From contig JALURF010000034.1 of assembly GCA_027017165.1 (NCBI GenBank), forward strand, positions 1 to 5,885: a stretch of 5,885 nucleotides of DNA, written 5' to 3'. Every line of letters starts with the position of its first letter. The stretch's first letter is position 1. A program made the position numbers and the translations under genes. The DNA comes from Thermofilaceae archaeon. GTDB lineage: Archaea; Thermoproteota; Thermoprotei; Thermofilales; B69-G16. Shown here piece by piece: positions 1 to 5,445 of this stretch. The notes under the pieces were generated by a model, which was not told the DNA's origin, made no database searches, and saw nothing but the letters and a program-made list of their open reading frames with translations.

Positions 1-147
1 GGACTATTATGAGTCGTTGTCTGGTTTTAGTGATTTTGAGATAGCATCCAGGCTTGTCCGCGAGGTTACGGCCTCCCCCTCTGGAAGCAGGTAGTCTGCC
101 TCACCCCAACCCGTAGGGTTTCCCCAAGCTGCGACAACGTAGCTCAT
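1..147 (-). CDS. csx1: N-terminal part of a Csx1-like CARF-domain protein, partial and apparently frameshifted
   Basis: The gene runs leftward out of the window from an ATG at 147-145, the first start after an in-frame TGA just upstream. Visible in the protein: a hydrophobic first strand followed by AAWGNPTGWGEADYLL (residues 6-21) and then SRTSLDAISKSLKPD (29-43). As I recall the family, the pattern beta strand, WGNP, SR-x-SL, helix, KPD marks the N terminus of Csx1/MJ1666 CARF proteins, which sense cyclic oligoadenylate made by type III CRISPR complexes and usually carry a C-terminal HEPN RNase. The frame stops at TAA (9-7) plus TAG (6-4) after 46 codons. From base 16 the -1 frame reads RLIIV, the kind of second strand expected after KPD, so one lost base near 16-18 is the simplest explanation. 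It could be a true pseudogene, a programmed shift or an assembly error. The identification rests on about 46 residues. Confidence 0.5.
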
Positions 148-167
148 AAATCATTGTTTTCTGGGTT

Positions 168-180
168 GTCTTTTAAATAA
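168..180 (-). promoter_or_regulatory. TATA box of the Csx1-like gene
   Basis: Read on the minus strand, bases 180-171 are TTATTTAAAA, centred about 28 nt before the ATG at 147. That is the usual archaeal spacing between TATA box and transcription start, so the mRNA is probably leaderless or nearly so. No Shine-Dalgarno motif lies before the ATG, which agrees. A normal promoter in front of the frameshifted gene suggests recent damage or a sequence error rather than old decay. Confidence 0.5.
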
Positions 181-268
181 GCATTCTTTCAAATTCTAAT
201 TCTATTTCCAAAGCTTCCTCGTCTGGATCGGCTACAAGTTTCCGCTTCATATTTTTAATGCCTCCCAT
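173..268 (-). other. 31-codon reading frame, possible tail of a decayed gene
   Basis: Minus-strand ATG at 268-266 to TAA at 175-173 gives 31 residues, ending in the charged stretch DPDEEALEIELEFERMLI. A second ATG at 250-248 would give 25 residues. The same frame continues upstream to about 385 through two stops (VLVTLPPARTVCVAFANREE, then SLEN, stop, VKRPC, stop, KQLRHGS). A neighbouring frame offers SGELGEETMLKAAKTR over part of that stretch. This mixture of protein-like segments in two frames with stops is what a decayed gene looks like, but it could be chance. I recognise no family. The stop codon lies inside the TATA box of the next gene, and the rest of 148-418 shows no RNA gene or clear terminator. 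Confidence 0.2.
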
Positions 269-418
269 ACTACCGTGTCTTAGCTGCTTTTAACATGGTC
301 TCTTCACCTAATTCTCCAGACTTATTTCTTCTCTGTTAGCGAAAGCTACGCATACCGTTCTTGCTGGTGGGAGGGTTACAAGGACTCGAAATTACTTATG
401 CCGCCTTAGTCTTTATCT

Positions 419-832
419 CTATTCTATGAAGATTACGTCTTCTAATCCTTTGAAGTGCGGGTCTCCGGTTATTATTTTTGCCGCATGCTCCTTTGCTGTT
501 GCATAGATTATTGAGTCTGCTATCGGCCAGCCCTTGACTCTCTTCTTCATCAGGAAGTCTATCTCACCAGACTTGATGGCTAAAGATTTGTCGAGGGGCA
601 GCACCTCAGTAGTGAGCTCTATAAATGACATTGTTTGACGCATCTCATACTCCTGTCTACGCCCAGCCTCTATCTCGCGTAGGAACCACTTACATAACTC
701 CGTCAGTACTATTGATGGCGTGATCGCGCTCCCGCTCTCTATGTACTGCTTCGCCCTAGCTCCTGCCCTAGAGCCGATAAGATACTCAACCCAGGCATAG
801 GTGTCTATAATGTATCGACCCCTACGAGACAT
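419..832 (-). CDS. vapC: VapC toxin, PIN-domain ribonuclease
   Basis: A 137-residue protein of normal VapC size. VapC toxins are Mg2+-dependent RNases of the PIN fold that cut tRNA, rRNA or mRNA and are held inactive by VapB. The four expected acidic residues are visible: D10 in IIDTYAWVEYL, E45 in VLTELCKW, D106 in PIADSIIYATA and D124 in IITGDPHF, so the enzyme looks intact. The ATG at 832-830 overlaps the end of vapB by 11 nt and follows a purine-rich GAAGAGGAG, so translation is probably coupled to that of the antitoxin. Transcription runs away from the cas operon. The RNA target cannot be told from the sequence. A non-toxin PIN RNase is the alternative, made unlikely by the paired antitoxin. 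Confidence 0.9.
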   Translation of the reverse strand: MSRRGRYIIDTYAWVEYLIGSRAGARAKQYIESGSAITPSIVLTELCKWFLREIEAGRRQEYEMRQTMSFIELTTEVLPLDKSLAIKSGEIDFLMKKRVKGWPIADSIIYATAKEHAAKIITGDPHFKGLEDVIFIE

Positions 833-1019
833 GCTCCTCTTCCCACTCCCTTATGAATGGCATAGAGCCCTTACATGAGCCAAAGAGCGAGCCTGGGACA
901 CCGGCCATCCTACTGGCAAGCCTTTTGATCACTTCATCGTAACTTGAGGCACCCATCTCACGCTTCAACCTGTCAAGAAGCCTGCGAGTATCCTCCCTAA
1001 CCTGAATCGTAGTTGGCAT
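822..1019 (-). CDS. vapB: VapB antitoxin, ribbon-helix-helix type
   Basis: A 65-residue protein. Residues 3-8 (TTIQVR) form a likely beta strand, followed by helix A (about 10-22) and, after the GASS turn, helix B (DEVIKRLASRM, 28-38). This is the ribbon-helix-helix DNA-binding layout of one VapB class. The C-terminal part holds SLFG (44-47) and MPFIREWEEEH (53-63), the acidic, aromatic tail that in this family wraps around VapC and blocks its active site. The gene precedes and overlaps vapC by 11 nt. The ATG at 1019-1017 lies about 26 nt after a TATA box, so the mRNA is probably leaderless. The protein would be expected to repress its own promoter, with or without VapC, at the inverted repeat described at 1030-1062. 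Confidence 0.85.
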   Translation of the reverse strand: MPTTIQVREDTRRLLDRLKREMGASSYDEVIKRLASRMAGVPGSLFGSCKGSMPFIREWEEEHVS

Positions 1020-1029
1020 GCTATAAAAC

Positions 1030-1062
1030 TATAGATATAGACTTATAAATATTTTATCTATA
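1030..1062 (-). promoter_or_regulatory. vapB promoter with candidate VapB operator
   Basis: The minus strand reads TTTATAAG at 1049-1042, centred 26-27 nt before the vapB ATG. It is flanked by a perfect 8-bp inverted repeat, TATAGATA (1030-1037) and TATCTATA (1055-1062), whose centre (1046) falls on the TATA box. Two near-identical direct copies, CTATAAAACT (1021-1030) and CTATAAACT (1058-1066), overlap the arms. Ribbon-helix-helix antitoxins usually bind such repeats, and binding here would block TBP, so this is the obvious autorepression site. The region is very AT-rich, which raises the odds of chance repeats. Confidence 0.5.
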
Positions 1063-1079
1063 AACTCTATACCGGGACT

Positions 1080-1103
1080 CTTTCAAATCTCTACATGAGA
1101 TTC
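1080..1103 (-). repeat. Solitary CRISPR-repeat-like element
   Basis: The 24 bases have an inverted repeat AATCTC (1086-1091) / GAGATT (1097-1102) with a 5-nt loop. On the minus strand they begin GAATCTCATG and end in TTTGAAAG. As I remember them, Thermoproteales CRISPR repeats are about 24 nt, start GAATCTCA and end in the crRNA handle ATTGAAAG. By hand alignment to the one I recall for Pyrobaculum, 19 of 24 positions agree. No second copy occurs at a spacer-like distance on either side, so this is not an array. It could be a relic repeat, a crRNA-like regulatory element, an operator, or a coincidence. Confidence 0.4.
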
Positions 1104-1165
1104 GGAACCCATCAGAAAAGAGCGGATTCTGTGAATATATATTTAAATAAAACTTGACTATTCTT

Positions 1166-1180
1166 AAGAAAAGTTTATTA
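1166..1180 (+). promoter_or_regulatory. BRE/TATA promoter of the cas interference operon
   Basis: Purine-rich AAGAAAAG (1166-1173... BRE-like, ending at the G of 1173) is followed by TTTATTA (1174-1180). The predicted start of transcription, about 26 nt downstream of the TATA centre, falls at roughly 1200-1203, on the first base of the csa5 ATG. A leaderless mRNA is therefore likely. This also excludes the in-frame TTG at 1185, which would lie before the transcript begins. An alternative TATA in the palindrome at 1140-1149 would give a leader of about 29 nt without a Shine-Dalgarno motif. Confidence 0.55.
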
Positions 1181-1199
1181 TTAATTGCGAAATATATCT

Positions 1200-1592
1200 A
1201 TGCCCGTGAGCCCATCTGAAGGTGAGATCCCTAAGTACGTTGACTCCGAGCCTGTGCGCAATCTCGCTAACGCTATACACTTCGTCACTCACCATGCTAA
1301 CAACATACAAGTCTTTCATACTCTCAGGGTGGGGGTTAAGGAGAAAGATCATGAGAAGTTTAACGGCGTAATCTCCATAGTCTTAGACACTATTCGGAGG
1401 GAGAAGGGAAGCGAAGACTTCAAGAAGTGGTGGGAAAAACTATCAAGAAGAGGAAAATTACCAAGCCAAGATGATGTAAGAGAAGTGCAGAGGCTGTTTA
1501 GTAAGTACGGCAAGGAGCTGATTATGGCCTTACTCGCTAGGGCTAGCGCGCCTTGTGATTTATGTTTTGAAAAGCTTAAGGGTGGGAGTTAG
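1200..1592 (+). CDS. csa5: Csa5 (Cas11a), small subunit of type I-A Cascade
   Basis: A 130-residue, mostly helical, charged protein. Csa5 is the small subunit of the I-A effector and helps hold the target strand or R-loop. The call rests on size, position directly before cas7, and the N-terminal region RNLANAIHFVTHH (20-32), which fits my memory of the family; similarity in this family is low. The rest is a predicted helical bundle with the aromatic segment FKKWWEKL (74-81) and a C-terminal C119-x2-C122 pair. I start at the ATG at 1200 because the promoter puts the transcript start there; a TTG at 1185 would add five residues. The stop is 2 nt from the cas7 ATG, so the two are co-translated, as expected for subunits needed in several copies. 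Confidence 0.75.
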   Translation: MPVSPSEGEIPKYVDSEPVRNLANAIHFVTHHANNIQVFHTLRVGVKEKDHEKFNGVISIVLDTIRREKGSEDFKKWWEKLSRRGKLPSQDDVREVQRLFSKYGKELIMALLARASAPCDLCFEKLKGGS

Positions 1593-1594
1593 GT

Positions 1595-2626
1595 ATGGCG
1601 GGGCAATTAGCTCTGGTCGCTAAGCTGATGATTAACATGCATAGCCTTAACACTGAAAGGGCAGAGGAAATAAGACGAGTGCCCCTAGTCTATAAAATAA
1701 ATGACGGGTATAAAGTAGTGGAGGAGGCCGTCGCAGTGAGTGGTGTAATGTTAAAGCACTACCATTTCACTACGATGGTGGAATACCTAAGAAGGGATGG
1801 AGGTAAACTGTGTCCCTTCTGCAAGAGAGGGATAGCTATAAGAATGCCGTCAAAAAGAATCCCGAAGAGTGATTTGGCTAGAATACTTGGTGTGAGCGAA
1901 AACAATAAAGAACTCGAAAGATACTATCAGCATGTACAGCAAGGCAGTGAGGGTGATATAATTAGTTCTTGTGCTGGTGAGGACATACATGGATTCTTAA
2001 GACCAGATCCTCCGTTAAGGCGTGAGTCGTTGGTTAAGTTCTCTTGGCTCCTTCCATCCATTTTAAGCGAACTAGAGGATCCGACAATGTTTACAGTTGT
2101 ACAACATACCCGAGTCATACCCAATATACCCGAAAACCTATCTGAAGATGCTAAACAGCTGCAGATGCCTTATCCTAGGGGGTATGGCAATGGTGTTTTT
2201 GGTTTCGTTTCACTTGCAAATCTGGAGCTGGTGGGAGTTCCCATTACTGGATCAGGCGAAAGAGTTATTGATGGTAATGAAAAGAGTAAGAGACAAAGGG
2301 CGATCATAAGGTCTTATGCACCTCTGATAGGTTCAGTTATGGGGGCGTCCATGGCTAAGGCGCTACCTGCGTATAAAACTCTTGAAGTCATGTTAGTTAT
2401 CGTTAAGAACTCTCCAGTAAGTATCCCGGTCCCCGTCCATCCGATGTACGACAATTATGTTAATGACACCTTAAAGATTTTCTCTAGCTATAGAGACTTA
2501 ACGAAGGCTAATGTGAGGGTCTATACCTATGGTGTTAGACCTAGCGAAACATATGGGCTCGATATAGAGAGGGTAAGTAGGCCTTTGGATGTCCTCATGC
2601 AAGCAGAAGAGTTCCTTTTAGGTTAG
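1595..2626 (+). CDS. cas7: Cas7 (Csa2), crRNA-binding backbone subunit of type I-A Cascade
   Basis: A 343-residue protein, slightly longer than the roughly 320 usual for Csa2. Cas7 subunits form a helical filament along the crRNA spacer. Recognisable family segments: LMINMHSLNTE (11-21, first RRM strand), EEAVAVSGVMLKHYHF (43-58), CAGEDIHGFL (126-135) with LVKFSWLLPS (146-155), and the glycine-rich YGNGVFGFVSL (197-207) followed by a C-terminal strand-helix region. A C73-x2-C76 pair (KLCPFCKRG) lies in the insert after the first helix and may bind metal or form a disulfide. The gene begins 2 nt after csa5, preceded by GGTGGGAG (1581-1588). Codon use matches its neighbours. It belongs to the RAMP superfamily; subtype I-A follows from both sequence and context. 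Confidence 0.92.
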   Translation: MAGQLALVAKLMINMHSLNTERAEEIRRVPLVYKINDGYKVVEEAVAVSGVMLKHYHFTTMVEYLRRDGGKLCPFCKRGIAIRMPSKRIPKSDLARILGVSENNKELERYYQHVQQGSEGDIISSCAGEDIHGFLRPDPPLRRESLVKFSWLLPSILSELEDPTMFTVVQHTRVIPNIPENLSEDAKQLQMPYPRGYGNGVFGFVSLANLELVGVPITGSGERVIDGNEKSKRQRAIIRSYAPLIGSVMGASMAKALPAYKTLEVMLVIVKNSPVSIPVPVHPMYDNYVNDTLKIFSSYRDLTKANVRVYTYGVRPSETYGLDIERVSRPLDVLMQAEEFLLG

Positions 2627-2638
2627 AAAGGGTAGCTG

Positions 2639-3532
2639 ATGAGCTTGAAAGGATACATTGAACTCATTAGATTGGTGATTAGAACCTGCCTCTTCTCAGT
2701 TAGAGACCCATTAGCAGGCGGCATTTACTCAGGTTTTCTGTTACCTCCTCCTAGAACAATACTCTCATTGCTAGCTAGAGCTTTACTTGAATCAAATGGT
2801 GTAAAACCTGAGGAGCCTCTTAAAGGTAATAGAGCAGCTGATATAACTATGTGGGCTGTCGAATGCGGCAGTATAGGTGTATGTAGGCTTTTCTCGCCGC
2901 TTACGAAGAAGGCAGTTACATGGAGGATTAGACCCCTGATTGAAATACCTGATATAGGCAGTAAGCTAAGGGAAGTTGATGTGGTAAGTCTAGATACGTC
3001 ATTTACCTGTGATATCTACCTCTATTATCTGGTCATATGGGACGAGGTTGTTAATAGACTTGAAAAATATCTCGATAGCGTCAAAGTTGGTTTAGATGAA
3101 ATTAAAGCATCTCTTATGGGATGTGATAGGATTGGTAGTACGGAGTCTATGATCTCTGTTATAGATATAGGTAGTTTAAAATGGACCCCTATTGGATCTG
3201 AGGGTGAGATTAACACTTACGTCCCTGCTGACTGGCTGAGAAGCAAAGTTGAGGGAATTTATCTCATGCTTCCTTATACCATTTTGATAGGAAATTATTT
3301 AAACGATAATGTATGTTCGAGATTGATGCATGGCTTTAATTCACGTGAGTTTAAATATAGCAGGATGGGCGACAAGAAGGCTATGTTTCTTGTCCCTTTG
3401 AAGAAGTTTAGAGAACGTAGATTTACATTGTATAAAGAAGAGTCCGTAGTTATAAGAGTTAAGGAGAAGTTTGCCGTAGTGAGGTGTCATGATGGATGTG
3501 GACTAGTAGCGCCGAAATCCTGGATCGAGTGA
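2639..3532 (+). CDS. cas5: Cas5a, subunit of type I-A Cascade
   Basis: A 297-residue RAMP-fold protein. Cas5 caps the 5' end of the crRNA, gripping the repeat-derived handle, and contacts Cas7 and the large subunit. Visible hallmarks are the opening strand with CLFSVRDPLAGGIYSGF (17-33), the family signature PPPRTILSLLARALLE (36-51), and CDRIGSTESMISVIDI (162-177), the conserved arginine-glycine segment seen in I-A Cas5. The C-terminal third is a second strand-rich half ending C283-HDG-C287. It starts 12 nt after cas7, with a weak GGGTAG before the ATG, and its last 37 nt overlap cas3'. No catalytic residues are expected, since in I-A systems crRNA processing is done by Cas6, which is not in the window. 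Confidence 0.88.
   Translation: MSLKGYIELIRLVIRTCLFSVRDPLAGGIYSGFLLPPPRTILSLLARALLESNGVKPEEPLKGNRAADITMWAVECGSIGVCRLFSPLTKKAVTWRIRPLIEIPDIGSKLREVDVVSLDTSFTCDIYLYYLVIWDEVVNRLEKYLDSVKVGLDEIKASLMGCDRIGSTESMISVIDIGSLKWTPIGSEGEINTYVPADWLRSKVEGIYLMLPYTILIGNYLNDNVCSRLMHGFNSREFKYSRMGDKKAMFLVPLKKFRERRFTLYKEESVVIRVKEKFAVVRCHDGCGLVAPKSWIE
3481..3486 (+). promoter_or_regulatory. Shine-Dalgarno motif for cas3' inside cas5
   Basis: GAGGTG, a six-base match to the archaeal anti-Shine-Dalgarno sequence, lies 9 nt before the ATG at 3496 and within the last codons of cas5. It decides the cas3' start in favour of 3496. The alternative is a GTG at 3529 that overlaps the cas5 stop as GTGA, but no comparable motif precedes it. 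Confidence 0.6.
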
Positions 3533-5445
3533 AGGATCTTGCAGGCTATAAGACCCTCAGGAAATGGCAGAAAGAATGTTTACTTCGTATATTTAAAGAA
3601 CTAGATATTGATAGACCAAGACCCTTACTAATAAGGCTACCAACAGGATATGGTAAGACACTTCTAGGAATAGCGCCCTTTATCAGAGAGGCTATGGAAT
3701 CTAGGTGGAGCGCGTTAAGCTGGCTTTGCTATGTGTTGCCTATAAGGGCCCTCTGCAATTCTCTGGCCGAAGAAAAGCTAATTGACATTGTGAAAAGATT
3801 AGGAAGTTACAGGGTCAATGTATTCCATGGTGAAGCCGAAGTTCCCGGAGAACTCTTTAGTGATGTTGCTATAACAACTTTTGATACCTTCCTACTTAGC
3901 TATGCTAGGAAAACAATAGCCGGACACCATCTAGAGAGGCCGGCAGGGTTCTTATCTACTTCTCTCGTTGTATTTGACGAGGCCCACATGATAGCTGATG
4001 AGTATCTTTATTCTTACACGTTGCTTAGAGCGGTGGCCGACTCTCTGGTAAGCTTTGGAGTCCCTATGATCTTTATAACAGCAACCATGCCTAGAAGAAT
4101 TGAAGAGTTCTTGGAGGATAAGATAGGAGAATTTACGAAAATACCCGAAGAAGCAGGCAGATTTGACGAAAAACCTCAGAGTTATAGAGGAGTCTTAGAT
4201 AAAGAGGGAGTGGAGCTAAGGCTTAACGGAGAAGACTGGTTAAACGAGATATTGATGGGTAAGAAGATAAAATATAGGAATTCTAGAATACTTATAATAG
4301 TTAACACCGTTGAGAGAGCAGCTGGGGTCTATAAGGAGATTAAGAAAAGGGTTGACAAGAGCGTTAAAACCATACTTCTTCATTCTAGGATTATCAAGAA
4401 AGATCGTGTGCTTAGAGAGAGATTAGCCTACAAACTTATGAGAAGTCAGGAGAAGTGTGGAGAATGTAGAAAGCCTATAGAGAACCTACCGATAGTATTA
4501 AGCGAGGAGGACGGGTTAAGAGTTTATCATGAATATTGTAGTAAAGGAAGAGGAGAGCTGGTGGAAGACGTGATCATAATAGCGACTCAAGTGATTGAGG
4601 CCGGTTTAGACATATCTGCAGATATTCTAATTACAGAGTTGGCTCCTGCTGACTCGCTCGTGCAAAGATGTGGGAGAGTAGCCAGGTTCCCGGGCGAGGT
4701 AGGGAGAGCGTTCATAGTCGAGCCTAAGAGCCAAAGTCCTTACACAAAAGAACTGTTAGAATCAACTAAGAATGCCCTCAAGACTAGGAAACCCGAGCTG
4801 GAAGAGACTCTAATGGATATGCGAAACTACCAAGACTTTATAGACGATGCCTATAAAGATTTTAGACCAGCCAAGTATAACAAGGGTATAGAGGACGTGG
4901 AGAGATACTTGTTAGGCGAGGGACTTGCGACATTTACTGTAGATTGGAGAATGATAGAGAGGATTAAAACTCGTCCAGAATCTCAGATCACTTTATTTGT
5001 GCCGTCCAACGAGTTAAAGATATTCAAGGCTAGATGGAGGGTAGAGCAAGGAGTTAAATTAAGTCTAAATTTGTTGAAGTCAAAAATTCTAAAGCTTAAT
5101 GAGATAATAAAGATGCTAGAGAATATGTCGGATGAGAGGATAGAACTATTAGTACCTAGAGATGTAGTCAGAGAGAAGACATTCACTATTAGCCTTGAGT
5201 ATATTAGAAGGAGAACCTGCCCAAATATTATGTGCGTTAATGACAACTTAGCAATCAGACTACAACCAGTCAAAGTTAGAGAAGTCGACACCGGGCCAAT
5301 GGAATTTTATATACTTAGACCTGAGAAGCTGAAAGTAGTGAAGGAGAAAGGTAGGAAAATACTTAGAGGCGTCTATGAAGGGATTTACATGGCAAATCCT
5401 GACTTTTATAATAGTGAAATAGGAGCTGTGAAGTTATATGAGTAG
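3496..5445 (+). CDS. cas3': Cas3', SF2 helicase of the type I-A system
   Basis: A 649-residue ATP-dependent DNA helicase that would unwind target DNA bound by Cascade. Motifs in order: W24-Q25 near the N terminus; motif I LPTGYGKT (48-55); motif II DEAH (161-164); motif III TAT (195-197); motif IV region LLHSRI (294-299); motif V TQVIEAGLD (364-372); motif VI QRCGRVAR (390-397). All look intact. Between IV and V sits an insert with C321-x2-C324 and H345-x2-C348 (CGECRKPI ... YHEYC), probably a small zinc site. Residues 400-649 form an accessory C-terminal region ending in MANPDFYNSEIGA (632-644), recalling Cas3 C-terminal domains. There is no HD domain: it is encoded next door, as usual in I-A. 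The gene overlaps cas5 by 37 nt and cas3'' by 8 nt. Confidence 0.93.
   Translation: MWTSSAEILDRVKDLAGYKTLRKWQKECLLRIFKELDIDRPRPLLIRLPTGYGKTLLGIAPFIREAMESRWSALSWLCYVLPIRALCNSLAEEKLIDIVKRLGSYRVNVFHGEAEVPGELFSDVAITTFDTFLLSYARKTIAGHHLERPAGFLSTSLVVFDEAHMIADEYLYSYTLLRAVADSLVSFGVPMIFITATMPRRIEEFLEDKIGEFTKIPEEAGRFDEKPQSYRGVLDKEGVELRLNGEDWLNEILMGKKIKYRNSRILIIVNTVERAAGVYKEIKKRVDKSVKTILLHSRIIKKDRVLRERLAYKLMRSQEKCGECRKPIENLPIVLSEEDGLRVYHEYCSKGRGELVEDVIIIATQVIEAGLDISADILITELAPADSLVQRCGRVARFPGEVGRAFIVEPKSQSPYTKELLESTKNALKTRKPELEETLMDMRNYQDFIDDAYKDFRPAKYNKGIEDVERYLLGEGLATFTVDWRMIERIKTRPESQITLFVPSNELKIFKARWRVEQGVKLSLNLLKSKILKLNEIIKMLENMSDERIELLVPRDVVREKTFTISLEYIRRRTCPNIMCVNDNLAIRLQPVKVREVDTGPMEFYILRPEKLKVVKEKGRKILRGVYEGIYMANPDFYNSEIGAVKLYE
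5421..5425 (+). promoter_or_regulatory. Shine-Dalgarno motif for cas3'' inside cas3'
   Basis: AGGAG lies 12 nt before the ATG at 5438 and within the end of cas3'. Spacing is a little long but usable. With the 8-nt overlap between the genes this points to coupled translation of helicase and nuclease. Confidence 0.4.

Larger units (their letters stand above)
1020..1199. promoter_or_regulatory. Divergent control region between vapBC and the cas operon
   Basis: These 180 bases contain no credible gene. From left to right they hold the vapB TATA box inside an inverted repeat (1030-1062), a 24-nt repeat-like element (1080-1103), a weak inverted pair CAGAA/TTCTG (1113-1117 and 1127-1131), the 10-bp palindrome TATTTAAATA (1140-1149), and the BRE/TATA of csa5 (1166-1180). 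In Sulfolobus, the CRISPR regulator Csa3b together with Cascade is reported to act at the promoter of the type I-A operon. The short inverted repeats here are candidates for a comparable site, by analogy only. Confidence 0.6.

Noticed and set aside
361..400. tRNA-like GGGTTACAAGGACTCGAAAT stretch
   Set aside because: No acceptor stem, anticodon arm or proper T-loop can be folded around it.
1185..1199. TTG start giving Csa5 five extra residues
   Set aside because: The TATA box at 1174-1180 puts the transcript start at about 1200, so the TTG would be untranscribed; ATG at 1200 is preferred.
1020..1199. A short CRISPR array
   Set aside because: Only one repeat-like unit is present; no second copy lies 30-60 nt away on either side.
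1164..1352. Open reading frame on the minus strand, 62 codons
   Set aside because: It is antisense to csa5 and crosses its promoter, has no ribosome site or recognisable domain.
1927..2309. Overlapping frames on both strands inside cas7 (minus 1927-2124, plus 2097-2309)
   Set aside because: Both are shadows of cas7, which is continuous and matches its family through this stretch.
3025..3216. 63-codon minus-strand frame inside cas5
   Set aside because: It is antisense to cas5, with no motif, ribosome site or promoter.
4983..5291. 102-codon minus-strand frame, rich in hydrophobic and Ser/Leu/Ile residues
   Set aside because: It lies wholly antisense within cas3'; the composition is what the reverse of Lys/Glu/Asn-rich helices gives, and there is no promoter or family match.
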